A DNA stretch of 64,000 bases, taken from Microbacteriaceae bacterium. GTDB lineage: Bacteria > Actinomycetota > Actinomycetes > Actinomycetales > Microbacteriaceae. The position numbers were made by a program, and so were the translations under genes. The notes under the pieces were generated by a model, which worked only from the letters and a program-made list of their open reading frames with translations, did not search any database and was not told the origin of the DNA. This document shows positions 9,458 to 18,903 of this stretch, piece after piece; positions within the stretch are counted from its first letter, which is position 1; each line of letters begins with the position of its first letter. The stretch lies in contig JAODMO010000011.1 in the NCBI GenBank assembly GCA_025464995.1, forward strand, positions 62,001-126,000, given 5' to 3'.

Positions 9458-10378
9458 ATGGATGCTGCACCGGTTGTCACGACGTATGCGCCGTCGATGC
9501 CCGTCGACCTGGCGCAGACCCTCCGCCCGCTGCAGCGCGGGCGACTCGATCCGACCCTGCGGTCGGGCACGACGGGAATCTGGCGCACGATGCTGACGCC
9601 GCACGGTCCCGCGAGCATGCACCTCGCCCAGCGCACCTCCCGCGTCGAGGTGCGAGCATGGGGCGCGGGAGCAGAGTGGGCGATAGCGGGCGTGCCTGAA
9701 CTGCTCGGGCACGGCGACGACTGGAGCGACCTCGACGTCTCGTGCACGCCGTTCCTCGCCGACACGCTGCGTCGCAACCCCGGACTTCGCCTCCTCCGCA
9801 CGCGGCAGGTCTTCGAGATGCTGCTCGTGGCGATCCTGGAGCAGAAGGTGACGGGCATCGAGGCACGTCGCGCCTGGCGCACCCTCCTGACGAAGTTCGG
9901 CGACGTGCCACCCGGGCCGACTCCCGACGGCATGCGCGTCTTCCCGAGTGCCAAGCGCTGGCTACGCGTTCCCTCCTGGGAGTGGCACGCGGCGGGGGTG
10001 GGGCCTCAACGGTCCGCGACGGTGATGCGTGCCGCATCCGTCGCCGACTCGCTCGAACGCACCATCGCCGACGGCCGGGGCGGGCCGGTGGTGGCGAGGA
10101 AGCTGCGGTCGATCTCCGGGATCGGCGTGTGGACGGCGGCCGAGACGACGCAGCGGGCGCACGGCGACGCCGACTCGCCGAGCGTCGGTGACTACCACCT
10201 GCCCGCCGTGGTCGGGTGGGCCCTGATCGGCAGGCCCGTCGACGACGACGGGATGCTCGAGCTGCTCGAGCCGTGGGCGGGCCACCGCCAGCGGGTGATG
10301 CGCCTCATCGAGGCGAGCGGGTTCCGCAAGCCGACCTTCGGGCCGCGCATGACGATTCAAGACCACCGGGCGCACTGA
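9458..10378 (+). CDS. AlkA-like DNA-3-methyladenine glycosylase
   Basis: Base-excision repair enzyme of the HhH-GPD superfamily, expected to remove alkylated purines. The 306-residue protein has the helix entry [24 protein letters not shown], the helix-hairpin-helix [14 protein letters not shown] near residue 220, and the catalytic Asp in [13 protein letters not shown] about 20 residues later. No Cys cluster for an iron-sulfur centre is seen, which separates it from EndoIII/MutY. It is divergent from trhO with a 58-bp spacer that must hold both promoters. Confidence 0.85.
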   Translation: MDAAPVVTTYAPSMPVDLAQTLRPLQRGRLDPTLRSGTTGIWRTMLTPHGPASMHLAQRTSRVEVRAWGAGAEWAIAGVPELLGHGDDWSDLDVSCTPFLADTLRRNPGLRLLRTRQVFEMLLVAILEQKVTGIEARRAWRTLLTKFGDVPPGPTPDGMRVFPSAKRWLRVPSWEWHAAGVGPQRSATVMRAASVADSLERTIADGRGGPVVARKLRSISGIGVWTAAETTQRAHGDADSPSVGDYHLPAVVGWALIGRPVDDDGMLELLEPWAGHRQRVMRLIEASGFRKPTFGPRMTIQDHRAH

Positions 10379-10400
10379 GACCCAGTCGTGATGAGCGGCC

Positions 10401-11741
10401 TCAGCCGCGGGGGAACACCCGGTCGGGGTCGTGCGTCCGCCGCACCGCGGCGAGCCGGTCCATCATCTCGCCCGACCACGCGGGCGTTCCGGCGACGCCG
10501 GGGCTCGAGAAGTTGACCGTCGTCTCGTCGTTGATCCAGGGCCGCAGCGTCTCGAAGATCTGCTGGGCCGCCTCCGGGATGATCTTGGCGAACAGGCTCG
10601 GTTCGGGCACCCCGATGAGTGTGAACGCGTACGCCCCCGACCGGCCGCCGACCGCCGAGCCCTCGGGCACGTCGATGCGCGTCGCGGCGCCGAGGTGCCG
10701 CACCTCCGCGGCGACGAACGGGATGCGCGCGCCGGGGCCCACCGTCGCGAGGAGGGTGTCGGCGAGGTCTGGGTCTGCGTGCGACAAGAGCGTTCCGTCG
10801 CTCCACGCCGGGGTCGGAGCATCCGGATCGTTGTGAATCAGCCCGATGTCTTTCGGGGCGAGGGCGCCGATGGAGTCGACGAAGACGGGGGCGAGTGCCC
10901 GCAGGGGCGCGGCCAGCCGCTCGCCTTTCCCCGCGGGGCCCGGGTAGGCGAAGCGCAGCGCGGCGAAGTTCTTGCCGCGCATCGGCTCCGGCACGGCGTC
11001 GATCGGGGGGAAGCGCAGCAGGGCGATGCTCGTCGTGACGTCGTCGGGCGCGCTCGCCGTGTAGTCGAGCCAGCCGCGGAGCACCGCCTCGACGTGCTCG
11101 TTCTCGAACAGCAGCGACCCGCCGTACAGCGCAGGCAGCTCGACGAGCGCAAGCCGCACCTCGGTGACGATGCCGAGGCCGTCTTTGCCACCGCGCAGCG
11201 CCCAAAACAGCTCTTCGTTGTCGATCTCGGAAGCGTCGACGAGGTCGCCGCGACCGGTGACGACGGTGAATCCGCGCACGTGGTCGCTCGAGAATCCGTG
11301 GCTGCGGCTCAACGGGCCGAGCCCGCCGCCCACGAGATACCCGACGACGCCGACGGCGGGGGAGGCGCCGCCGACGGGCGCGAGGCCGAACGGTGCGGCC
11401 GCCGCGATGACGTCCCCCCACCGCGCGCCCGCGGCGACGACGGCCTCGCGCGCATCCGGGTCGACGGTCACGCCGGTGAGCCGCTTGGTCGTGACGAGCA
11501 CCCCGTCGGTGATGGGGGCGGATGCGCCGTGGCCGGTCGACTGCACCCTGACGGGCAGCGCGAGCTCTCGGGCGTACAGCACTGCCTCAAGCACGTCGCT
11601 CGCCGAGGTGACGCCGATTGCGACATCCGGGGAATGGGTGATCGCGAGGTTGTAGCCAGCGACCTCCTCGGCGAAGCCGGGATCACCCGCGGTGAGCACG
11701 GGTCCGGTGACACGAGAACGCAGCTCGGTGACGTCGATCAT
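10401..11741 (-). CDS. FAD-binding oxidoreductase (PCMH/BBE type)
   Basis: Flavoprotein oxidase of 446 residues with an N-terminal PCMH FAD domain. QSTGHGAS near residue 88 holds the His that commonly carries FAD covalently. The usual second attachment Cys is absent: the equivalent stretch is GGASPAVGVVGYLVGGGLG. This points to mono-covalent FAD. The C-terminus TVNFSSPGVAGTPAWSG...HDPDRVFPRG is a diverged berberine-bridge motif. The substrate is unknown; sugar, alcohol and aromatic oxidases share this architecture. The TetR gene lies 52 bp upstream on the same strand and may regulate it. Confidence 0.8.
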   Translation of the reverse strand: MIDVTELRSRVTGPVLTAGDPGFAEEVAGYNLAITHSPDVAIGVTSASDVLEAVLYARELALPVRVQSTGHGASAPITDGVLVTTKRLTGVTVDPDAREAVVAAGARWGDVIAAAAPFGLAPVGGASPAVGVVGYLVGGGLGPLSRSHGFSSDHVRGFTVVTGRGDLVDASEIDNEELFWALRGGKDGLGIVTEVRLALVELPALYGGSLLFENEHVEAVLRGWLDYTASAPDDVTTSIALLRFPPIDAVPEPMRGKNFAALRFAYPGPAGKGERLAAPLRALAPVFVDSIGALAPKDIGLIHNDPDAPTPAWSDGTLLSHADPDLADTLLATVGPGARIPFVAAEVRHLGAATRIDVPEGSAVGGRSGAYAFTLIGVPEPSLFAKIIPEAAQQIFETLRPWINDETTVNFSSPGVAGTPAWSGEMMDRLAAVRRTHDPDRVFPRG

Positions 11742-11793
11742 GCGCCGACAATATAGGAACGGGGCGGCACAGACAACGCGGATGGTGCGGGCA

Positions 11794-12459
11794 CTACAAT
11801 CGCGCCCTGCGCTCTCGTTCCTCGGCCTCCTCGACCGTGCTCGCGAGGTATTCGCCGAGATAGTTCGTGAGCAGGCGCGACGTCTCGGAGATGAAGAACT
11901 CGTCGCCGTCGAGGTTCGACACGAAGGCCCGCGCGATGAGGCTGTCGGCGATCTCGACCATGACCTCGACGTGCTGGAGGAGGTCGTCGCGGTGGCTCAC
12001 GTCGTAGCGGTCGACGAAGTGCTTGGCCATGACCTTCGCGACAACCGTGCGGTTGGTCTCCGACTCGTCGATGAGGTGTCGGTCGATCGCGTCACCGAGG
12101 CGCAGCCAGCGGAAACCCGGCTCGGTGCGGAACATCTCGCTGTACACCGTGACGAGGCCGTTCATGGCGTCGTTCCACTCGAGCGACGTGTCGGAGGTGA
12201 GCTCCGCGGCGCGCTCGAGGAGGCGCTGCAGGTTGCGGGTCGCGAGGGCGCGGGCGATCGCCTGCAGGCCGTCGAAGTAGCGGTAGATGCCGGGGCCCGA
12301 CATGCCGACGCGCTTGGCGATGAGCGACGTCGTCAGGTTGCCGTAGCCGACCTCGTCGATGAGCGTGGCCGTGGTGTCGAGAATCAGCTCGAATCGCTGC
12401 TCGCTGCGGTCTTGCCGCGGTACCCGCCGCAGACTCGCACCGGAGATGTCCGTGCCCAT
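11794..12459 (-). CDS. TetR family transcriptional regulator
   Basis: A 221-residue repressor. The N-terminal DNA-binding domain is FELILDTTATLIDEVGYGNLTTSLIAKRVGMSGPGIYRYFDG, with the recognition helix around residues 45-60. The rest is helical ligand-binding sequence with no recognised effector signature. A purine-rich GGGAGAG stretch precedes the ATG. It is upstream of the FAD oxidoreductase on the same strand, so that gene is the best target candidate; putA lies in the other direction across a 316-bp spacer. Function beyond family is not known. Confidence 0.85.
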   Translation of the reverse strand: MGTDISGASLRRVPRQDRSEQRFELILDTTATLIDEVGYGNLTTSLIAKRVGMSGPGIYRYFDGLQAIARALATRNLQRLLERAAELTSDTSLEWNDAMNGLVTVYSEMFRTEPGFRWLRLGDAIDRHLIDESETNRTVVAKVMAKHFVDRYDVSHRDDLLQHVEVMVEIADSLIARAFVSNLDGDEFFISETSRLLTNYLGEYLASTVEEAEERERRARL

Positions 12460-12775
12460 TGCTCTCTCTCCCTGCGTCGTGCCTCGACTTTAGAATACCG
12501 GGGGTGACCGCCGGAGAGCGCCACGGCCGGGTCAGAGGAAGGCGACCGACCGGCTCAGGATATCGCGACAGGCGAGGATCGTCGGGCGCTCCCGGCTCCA
12601 TCACCCACGCGAGGTGCGCCGCGTCGGCGAGCGCACGGATGCCGCGAGGTCAGCGCCTGCGGCACGATGCCGAGCGCCGCCGACCGGAACACCGCGTGAA
12701 CCATCGCTTTTGCTGAAAGGAGGCGTGACGCACACTGGTGCCACGCAGCAACCGCGCCAAGGGAGGCCTATTCTC
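12460..12775. other. Intergenic stretch with a possible decayed reading frame
   Basis: This 316-bp spacer separates divergent tetR and putA. On the minus strand two pieces read like protein, in different frames: MVHAVFRSAALGIVPQALTS (about 12692-12633) and IRALADAAHLAWVMEP downstream of it. This suggests a short frameshifted gene remnant of unknown identity. A strong AAAGGAGG lies at 12716 but is not followed by a known gene. No clear promoter was resolved. Confidence 0.3.
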
Positions 12776-15700
12776 GTGAGCATGTCGATTCAGCGCTACA
12801 CCCCGGAGATCTCGGCCGACGAACTCGTCGACGAGACCGTAGCCACGGTCCGTCGCTGGCTGGCGGAGAGCGCCGACACCAAGCCCGACGCGAGTGCCGC
12901 CCGACTCGCGGGCGTGCTGAAAGACCCGCGCGGCCTCGACTTCACGATCGGCTTTGTCGATCGGGTGGTGCGGCCGGAAGACCTCCGGGTCGCCGCGCGC
13001 AATCTCGAGGAGCTCAGCCAGCACATCCCGCGCTTCCTGCCCTGGTACCTGCGGGCGGCGATCTCGCTCGGGGGTGGCTTCGCGACGATCTTCCCCTGGA
13101 TCATCGTGCCCATCGCGCGCCGCGTGCTGCGCCGGATGGTCGGTCATCTGGTGATCGACGCGACGCCGACCCACCTCGACAAGACGCTCGCCGAGCTGCG
13201 CGAGGGCGACGTGCGCCTCAACCTCAATCTCCTCGGCGAGGCGGTGCTCGGCGACGACGAGGCCGACCGCCGCCTCGCCGGCACGCTTGCGCTGCTCTCG
13301 CGCGACGACGTGGACTACGTGTCGATCAAGGTCTCGTCGGTCTCGAGCCAGCTCTCGATGTGGGCCTTCGACGAGACGGTCGCACGGGTCGTCGAGCGAC
13401 TCACCCCGCTGTATGACCTGGCCGCCGCATCCCCGACGCCGAAGTTCATCAACCTCGACATGGAGGAGTTCCACGACCTCGACCTCACCATCGCGGTGTT
13501 CGAGGCGCTGCTCGCGCAGCCGCAGCTGAAGCGACTCGAGGCCGGCATCGTGCTACAGGCGTACCTGCCCGACGCGCTCGCCGCGTTGCAGGGGCTCACG
13601 GAGTGGGCCACCGACCGCCGTGCCTCCGGCGGCGCCGGCATCAAGGTGCGCGTCGTCAAGGGTGCGAACCTCGCCATGGAGTACGTCGACGCGACGATGC
13701 ACGGCTGGCCGCTCGCGACCTGGTCGACCAAGCTCGAGACAGACACCAACTACAAGCGAGTGCTCAACTGGGCGTTCACCCCCGAGCGCACCGACGCCGT
13801 GCGCATCGGTGTCGCCGGCCACAACCTCTTCGACGTCGCCTTCGCCTGGCTGCTCGCCAAGCGTCGCGGCGTCGAGAGCCGCATCGAGTTCGAGATGCTC
13901 CTCGGCATGGCGACGGGCCAGGCCGAGGCAGTTAAACGGGATGTCGGCGGATTGCTGCTGTACACGCCGGTCGTGCATCCCGGCGAGTTCGACTCCGCGA
14001 TCAGCTACCTCATCCGCCGGCTCGAAGAGAACGCGAGCACCGAGAACTTCATGAGCGCGCTGTTCGAGCTCGCGGGCAACGAGAAGATATTCGCCCGCGA
14101 AGAAGGCCGTTTCCTCGCGTCCATCGCCGCGCTCACGCCCGAGCTGCCGACATCCAATCGCGTGCAAGACCGACAGAAACCCGACGTCGACCCGGCCGGA
14201 GACCTCGACGAGTTCCAGAACGAGCCAGACACCGACAACGCCATCGCGGCCAACCGCTCGTGGGGACGCCGCATCCTCGAGCGCAGCGCCACCTCGACCC
14301 TCGGCGCCGACACGATCGCCGAGGCACGCATCGACGACCTGGACACGCTGCTCACCGCGGTCGGCTCCACCGTGCACGCCGCGAGCGGCTGGCAGGCTCT
14401 CTCGATCGAGACGCGGGCACGCATCCTGCACGACGCCGGCGACGTGCTCGCCGTCTTCCGCGGGCGTCTCATCGAGGTCATGGCGAGCGAGACCGGCAAG
14501 ACCATCGCCGAGGGCGACGTCGAGGTGAGCGAGGCGATCGACTTCGCCCACTACTACGCGACTCGCTCGCTCGACCTCGCGGCGGTGACGGATGCCACGT
14601 TCACCCCGTCGCGCCTCGTCGTCGTGACCCCGCCGTGGAACTTCCCCGTGGCGATCTCCGCGGGTTCCGTGCTCGCCGCGCTGGCTTCGGGCAGTGCCGT
14701 CATCATCAAGCCCGCGCCCCAGGCACGCCGCAGCGCCGCCGTCATGATCGAGGCGCTGTGGGAGGCGGGCGTGCCACGCGATGTGCTGCGACTCGTCGAC
14801 ATCGAGGAGGGCGACCTCGGTCGCGAACTCGTCTCGCACCCCGCCGTCGACCGTGTCATCCTCACCGGCGCCTACGAGACCGCCGAGCTGTTCCGCTCGT
14901 GGCGGCCCGACCTGCCGCTGCTCGCCGAGACGAGCGGCAAGAACGCGATCATCGTCACGCCGAGCGCCGACCTCGACCTCGCCGTCGCGGACGTCGTCAA
15001 GAGCGCGTTCGGGCACGCCGGGCAGAAGTGCTCCGCGGCATCCCTCGTCATCCTCGTCGGATCCGTCGCCAAGTCGGAGCGTTTCCGACGCCAGCTCGTC
15101 GACGCGGTCGGCACGCTTCGTGTCGGGATGCCGCAGAACCCGCTGAGCCAGATGGGGCCGATCATCGAGCCGGCGCACGGCAAGCTGCTGCGCGCGCTCA
15201 CGACGCTCGAGAAGGGCGAGTCGTGGCTCGTCACGCCGCGCGAGCTCTCCGACGACGGGCGGCTCTGGACACCGGGCGTGCGCGAGGGCGTCGCCGCGGG
15301 CGGCGAGTTCCACCGCACCGAGTATTTCGGGCCCGTGCTGGGCATCATGACGGCGGCTACGCTCGAGGAGGCCATAGAGCTGCAGAATGCGAGCGCGTAC
15401 GGTCTCACCGCCGGCATCCACTCGCTCGACGGCGCCGAGGTCGCGACGTGGCTCGCGCTCGTCGACGCCGGAAACGCTTACGTCAACCGCGGCATCACCG
15501 GGGCGGTCGTGCGGCGCCAGCCGTTCGGCGGATGGAAGCGCTCCTCCGTCGGAACGGGCACCAAGGCCGGTGGACCGAACTACCTCATGACCCTCGGCAG
15601 CTGGAGCGCCGTGCCGGCCGCGACGAGCGAGGACCTGCGCCTCGAGGGGCTCGACCCCAACGTCGAGACCCTGATCACGCGCGCGCAGAGCGGGCTCGAC

Positions 15701-16258
15701 TTCATCGAGTTCGACGCGGTGCGTCGTGCGGCGATGAGCGACGAGCTCGCCTGGCAGCAGGAGTTCGGAGTCAGCCGCGACGTCTCGGGGCTCGAGGTGG
15801 AGCGAAACGTGTTCCGCTACCTCCCCGTGCCGGTGACCGTCCGCCTCGCCGAGGGGCAGCCTCTCGGCGCCCTGGTGCGACTGCTCGCGGCGGCAGCGCG
15901 AGCGAAGGCTCCCGTGGCGATCAGCTCGGCGATTCCCGTGCCCGCGACGCTCGTGGCCCGCTTCTCTGCGGCCGACAGCCCGCTGCGTGTGCTCGCGCTC
16001 GTCGTCGAGTCGGATGCCGCGTGGCTCACCCGCTCGGCAGCCGGCGGCATCGCGACCGCGCGAGTGCGACTCATCGGCGGCGATGCTGCCGCCCTCGCCA
16101 CTGCCGTCGGGGGAACACCCGACCTCGCCATCTACTCGGGCGACGTGACGTCGGCGGGACGCGTCGAGCTCCTCCCGTTCCTGCGCGAGCAGGCCGTCAG
16201 CATCACGGCGCACCGTTTCGGAAACCCGGACGCGGCGATGATCGCCGTGGAGGTCTAG
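12776..16258 (+). CDS. putA: Bifunctional proline dehydrogenase / P5C dehydrogenase PutA
   Basis: Oxidises proline to P5C with FAD and then to glutamate with NAD+. The product has 1160 residues. The N-terminal half is the PRODH barrel, with VSIKVSSVSSQL, GAGIKVRVVKGAN and the substrate-pocket segment YLIRRLEENASTENFMS. The C-terminal half is an aldehyde dehydrogenase with PWNFPVAISAG, the catalytic Glu in LAETSGKNAI (about residue 718) and the nucleophile Cys in GHAGQKCSAAS (about 752). No ribbon-helix-helix domain is present, so it is not a PutA repressor. The GTG at 12776 fits the GGGAGG at 12761 with 8-nt spacing; ATG 12782 is the alternative. It can also consume P5C made by RocD at 19858. 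Confidence 0.95.
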   Translation: MSMSIQRYTPEISADELVDETVATVRRWLAESADTKPDASAARLAGVLKDPRGLDFTIGFVDRVVRPEDLRVAARNLEELSQHIPRFLPWYLRAAISLGGGFATIFPWIIVPIARRVLRRMVGHLVIDATPTHLDKTLAELREGDVRLNLNLLGEAVLGDDEADRRLAGTLALLSRDDVDYVSIKVSSVSSQLSMWAFDETVARVVERLTPLYDLAAASPTPKFINLDMEEFHDLDLTIAVFEALLAQPQLKRLEAGIVLQAYLPDALAALQGLTEWATDRRASGGAGIKVRVVKGANLAMEYVDATMHGWPLATWSTKLETDTNYKRVLNWAFTPERTDAVRIGVAGHNLFDVAFAWLLAKRRGVESRIEFEMLLGMATGQAEAVKRDVGGLLLYTPVVHPGEFDSAISYLIRRLEENASTENFMSALFELAGNEKIFAREEGRFLASIAALTPELPTSNRVQDRQKPDVDPAGDLDEFQNEPDTDNAIAANRSWGRRILERSATSTLGADTIAEARIDDLDTLLTAVGSTVHAASGWQALSIETRARILHDAGDVLAVFRGRLIEVMASETGKTIAEGDVEVSEAIDFAHYYATRSLDLAAVTDATFTPSRLVVVTPPWNFPVAISAGSVLAALASGSAVIIKPAPQARRSAAVMIEALWEAGVPRDVLRLVDIEEGDLGRELVSHPAVDRVILTGAYETAELFRSWRPDLPLLAETSGKNAIIVTPSADLDLAVADVVKSAFGHAGQKCSAASLVILVGSVAKSERFRRQLVDAVGTLRVGMPQNPLSQMGPIIEPAHGKLLRALTTLEKGESWLVTPRELSDDGRLWTPGVREGVAAGGEFHRTEYFGPVLGIMTAATLEEAIELQNASAYGLTAGIHSLDGAEVATWLALVDAGNAYVNRGITGAVVRRQPFGGWKRSSVGTGTKAGGPNYLMTLGSWSAVPAATSEDLRLEGLDPNVETLITRAQSGLDFIEFDAVRRAAMSDELAWQQEFGVSRDVSGLEVERNVFRYLPVPVTVRLAEGQPLGALVRLLAAAARAKAPVAISSAIPVPATLVARFSAADSPLRVLALVVESDAAWLTRSAAGGIATARVRLIGGDAAALATAVGGTPDLAIYSGDVTSAGRVELLPFLREQAVSITAHRFGNPDAAMIAVEV

Positions 16259-16294
16259 CGCGGCTCGTGTCGCGGCGGCGGCATCCCCGACGTC

Positions 16295-16397
16295 GATTCG
16301 CGGCAGATTGTTCTCCCGACCGCCCGGATAGCGCGATATGCCGCGAGTCGCCGTGGCCCGGCACGCGTGCGTTGTGCAGGACGCCATCCTGCACAAC
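16295..16397. repeat. Two consecutive hairpin-forming repeats, terminator candidates
   Basis: The first dyad pairs GATTCGCGGCA (16295-16305) with TGCCGCGAGTC (16339-16349), 10 of 11. The second is the perfect stem GTTGTGCAGGA (16371-16381) / TCCTGCACAAC (16387-16397) with a 5-nt loop. They lie between convergent putA and the GntR gene, where bidirectional termination is expected. No T-run follows, so a repeat-element origin is equally possible. Confidence 0.6.
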
Positions 16398-16419
16398 AGA
16401 AGGGTGGGGGCGAAGGCCC

Positions 16420-16773
16420 CTACTCGCGCAGTGCCGCCCTCACCCAGGCGAGAGCTTCGTCGCGCGGCACCCCGAGCTGGCGCACGCGGTCGGCATACTG
16501 CCGCGCTGCTACCTGCGCCTGCTGCTCGGCCGCGTCGCCTTGCGGGCTCACGAACGAGCCGTTGCGTCCGCGGGTCTCGATGAAGCCGTCGCGCTCAAGC
16601 TCGCGGTAACAGCGTGCAACGGTGTTCGGTGCGAGACAGAGGTCGTCGGCGAGCCGACGCACTGTGGGCAACTTGGCACCCGCGGCGAGCTCGCCGCTCG
16701 TCACCTGCTCGACGAACTGCAGCCGCAGCTGTTCGAACGGAGGGGTTGGCGACTTCGGGTCGACGCTGAGCAT
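16420..16773 (-). CDS. GntR family regulator, YtrA subfamily
   Basis: A short regulator of 117 residues. The winged helix at residues 10-75 contains FEQLRLQFVEQVTSGELAAGAKLPTVRRLADDLCLAPNTVARCYRELERDGFIETR, quoted here only as a family landmark in two parts: GAKLPTVRRLADDL and PNTVARCYRELERDGF. The C-terminal part is only about 40 residues, which is the YtrA pattern rather than FadR or HutC. YtrA regulators usually control an adjoining ABC transporter; none is next to this one. Open sequence extends upstream of the chosen ATG, but conserved sequence begins at LSVDPKSPTPPFEQL, so ATG 16773 is preferred. It is divergent from the aldo/keto reductase. Confidence 0.85.
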   Translation of the reverse strand: MLSVDPKSPTPPFEQLRLQFVEQVTSGELAAGAKLPTVRRLADDLCLAPNTVARCYRELERDGFIETRGRNGSFVSPQGDAAEQQAQVAARQYADRVRQLGVPRDEALAWVRAALRE

Positions 16774-16982
16774 CAGGCGGTCGCATCCTTCGTCGCGGTC
16801 AGACCCGGCCAGAGTCGGCGCAGGCACCAGGGTGCGGGAGCCATGGGAGCACCTTCCCCGTCGTGTGTGCACATTCGCATCATCGTAGCAATACAGACGC
16901 GGGCGTCAACTGCCTTGTCAGGTTCGCGAAAGGGCCGGTCACCCACTGGCCATGTGCAACGCGCTCTGCGAGGCTGGAGGGC

Positions 16983-17816
16983 ATGGCCTCTCTCGCACCG
17001 CGCATCCCGCTCAACGACGGCAACTCCATCCCGCAGATCGGCCTCGGCACCTGGCCGCTCGACGACGCCGACGTCGCGAAGGCGGTCGTCGCGGCGGTCG
17101 AGGTCGGCTACCGCCACATCGACACCGCGACGAAGTACGGCAACGAGAAGGGTGTCGGCGACGGCATCGTCGCGAGCGGCCTGCCGCGCGACGAGGTGTT
17201 CGTCACGACGAAGCTCGACGGTCAGTTCCAGGGCAGCGACCGCGCCATCCAGGGGCTGGATGCCGCCCTGAGGCGTCTTCGCCTCGACTACGTCGACCTG
17301 CTGCTCATCCACTGGCCGCTGCCCGCTCGCGACGAGTACGTCTCGACCTTCCGCACCTTCGCCCGGCTGCGCGAGGAGGGCAAGGTGCGGTCGATCGGGG
17401 TGTCGAACTTCAAGCCCGCCCACCTCGAGCGGCTGATCGCGGAGAGCGGGATCACGCCCGCCGTCAACCAGATCCAAATCAACCCGTTCGTCGTGCGTGA
17501 CGAGCAGCGCGCCGCGAACGAGCGACTCGGCATCGTCACCGAGTCGTGGGGCCCGCTCGGCCCCGACACCGACCTGCTGACGGATGCCCGCATCCTGGAG
17601 ATCGCCGGAGCCCACGGCCGCACGGCCGGCCAGGTCGTGCTCCGCTGGCACGTGCAGCAGGGGCTCGTCGCCATTCCGAAGAGCACGTCACCCGCCCGTC
17701 TCGCGCAGAACCTCGCGGTCTTCGACTTCGAGCTCAGCGCACGGGAGATGGCGGTCATCTCCGGTTTCTCGGAGGGGCCCGATGCCGGCGTCGACTCCGA
17801 CGTCACCGGCCACTAG
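16983..17816 (+). CDS. Aldo/keto reductase
   Basis: NADPH-dependent carbonyl reductase of 277 residues. The AKR active-site set is visible: Asp in YRHIDTATKYGNE, the Tyr of the same motif, Lys in VFVTTKLDG and His in LLLIHWPLP. The cofactor-binding end reads AIPKSTSPARLAQNLAVF. It is closest in layout to the AKR5 2,5-diketogluconate-reductase-like enzymes, but the substrate is not deducible. A GGAGGGC stretch lies just before the ATG. The following gene begins 15 bp downstream and may be co-transcribed. Confidence 0.88.
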   Translation: MASLAPRIPLNDGNSIPQIGLGTWPLDDADVAKAVVAAVEVGYRHIDTATKYGNEKGVGDGIVASGLPRDEVFVTTKLDGQFQGSDRAIQGLDAALRRLRLDYVDLLLIHWPLPARDEYVSTFRTFARLREEGKVRSIGVSNFKPAHLERLIAESGITPAVNQIQINPFVVRDEQRAANERLGIVTESWGPLGPDTDLLTDARILEIAGAHGRTAGQVVLRWHVQQGLVAIPKSTSPARLAQNLAVFDFELSAREMAVISGFSEGPDAGVDSDVTGH

Positions 17817-17831
17817 CCGCACGCCCGAGCC

Positions 17832-18353
17832 GTGACCGACGGAGACGGGGTCGTCGCGGACATCCGCGAGTCGCTCGCGCACGCCGTGAGACGACTCGAG
17901 GATGCCGGGGTGGCCGACGAGGCGCTCGCCACGTTCACGACGCCGAAGCGGATCCTGTTCGTGCAGCGCGCGCCTGTCATGCTGCCCGTCGGCCGGGTCT
18001 GGCCACTCGGCGTGCTGCTGCTCGGGCGCGACGGCAGCCTCCACGCGACCGGCACGGTTACGCGCGCGGTGCCGCCCGGTTATCCCGGCTACCAGTCGCC
18101 GGGCGTCGAGGTGCGCCGCGGCTACCGGGCAGCCGCGCACGCGGGCAGGTTCGAGGCGGGCGACACGGTCAACTTCGACACGGCCGAGATTGCGATCGAC
18201 GCCGTGGATGATGCATCCAGCCCTCTGTTCGTCGACGCCGGCGTTGCGCGGGTGAGGTGGAACCCGACACATCCGTCGCAGTCGCGCCCGCTCGACGCGT
18301 ATCTCGCCGACCGGGTCGGGCTGCTTGTCGAGCCGCCCGGCACCGTTGGGTGA
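17832..18353 (+). CDS. Conserved hypothetical protein
   Basis: A 173-residue soluble protein from a GTG start 15 bp after the aldo/keto reductase. The landmarks are TPKRILFVQRAPVMLPVGRVWPLG, quoted in parts as TPKRILFVQ and PVGRVWPLGVLLL, then a DGSLHATGTVTRA strand, RRGYRAAAHAGRF and the ending RPLDAYLADRVGLLVEP. I recall similar actinobacterial proteins being labelled glutaminase, but no serine-protease-like glutaminase motif can be seen, so I do not adopt that name. No signal peptide or membrane helix. The stop codon falls in a degenerate repeat. Confidence 0.7.
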   Translation: MTDGDGVVADIRESLAHAVRRLEDAGVADEALATFTTPKRILFVQRAPVMLPVGRVWPLGVLLLGRDGSLHATGTVTRAVPPGYPGYQSPGVEVRRGYRAAAHAGRFEAGDTVNFDTAEIAIDAVDDASSPLFVDAGVARVRWNPTHPSQSRPLDAYLADRVGLLVEPPGTVG

Positions 18354-18432
18354 GCGGAGCGGTGATTGAGCTGGTCGAGATCACACGTCTCTCGATGCCT
18401 CGGGCGCAGGCTCCCTCGGAGCTGGCGTCGCG
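18348..18432. repeat. Degenerate intergenic repeat between convergent genes
   Basis: The stretch contains GAGCGGTGATTGAGCTGGTCGAGATC followed by CTCTCGATGCC; the pieces TGATTGAG and TCGAGA/TCTCGAT echo the repeat at 29149-29203. It includes the stop codon of the hypothetical gene. Similarity is weak, so the assignment is tentative. Confidence 0.35.
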
Positions 18433-18465
18433 AAGTCGCTGGCGCGATCTCCACGGCTCCAGCGC

Positions 18466-18903
18466 TCAGTCGTGCGAGCGGCTGATCAGTCGCGACAGCA
18501 CGATAGCGCTCCGCGTGTGGTCGACGTTCGGGGCGACGCGCACGCGTTCGAGCGCGAGCTCGAGTGACGCGATGTCGCGCGACCGCATATGCACGATGGC
18601 ATCGGCCGACCCGGTGACCGTTCCGGCGTCGACGACATCCGGGATTCCCGACAGGATGCGGCGCAGCTCGTCGGGCGCGACGGTGCCCCGGCAGAACAGC
18701 TCGACGTACGCCTCCGTAGAGAGGCCCTCGACGGCAGGATCGACCTGGATCGTGAACCCGCGGATGACGCCGTCGGAGACGAGGCGGTCGACCCGGCGTT
18801 TCACGGCCGACGCGGACAGCCCGATGATGTCGCCGATATCGCCGTAGCCGGCGCGGGCGTTGAGCCGCAGTTGGTCGATGATGCCGTAGTCGAGACTGTC
18901 CAT
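18466..18903 (-). CDS. Lrp/AsnC family regulator
   Basis: A 145-residue regulator. The N-terminal helix-turn-helix is LDYGIIDQLRLNARAGYGDIGDIIGLSASAVKRRVDRL (landmarks GDIGDIIGLSAS and VKRRVDRL, residues 20-45). It is followed by a RAM effector-binding domain with VDAGTVTGSADAIVHM. These proteins sense amino acids. It is divergent from the amidinohydrolase/rocD pair with 103 bp between start codons, so the simplest inference is control of arginine/ornithine catabolism and of itself. The missing first residues of a longer Lrp are not needed: the length is standard. Confidence 0.88.
   Translation of the reverse strand: MDSLDYGIIDQLRLNARAGYGDIGDIIGLSASAVKRRVDRLVSDGVIRGFTIQVDPAVEGLSTEAYVELFCRGTVAPDELRRILSGIPDVVDAGTVTGSADAIVHMRSRDIASLELALERVRVAPNVDHTRSAIVLSRLISRSHD

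Noticed and set aside
13553-16396. Open frame of 947 codons on the minus strand opposite putA
   Set aside because: High-GC third-position shadow: composition is Arg/Glu/His-rich without domains, while the plus strand encodes full PutA motifs.
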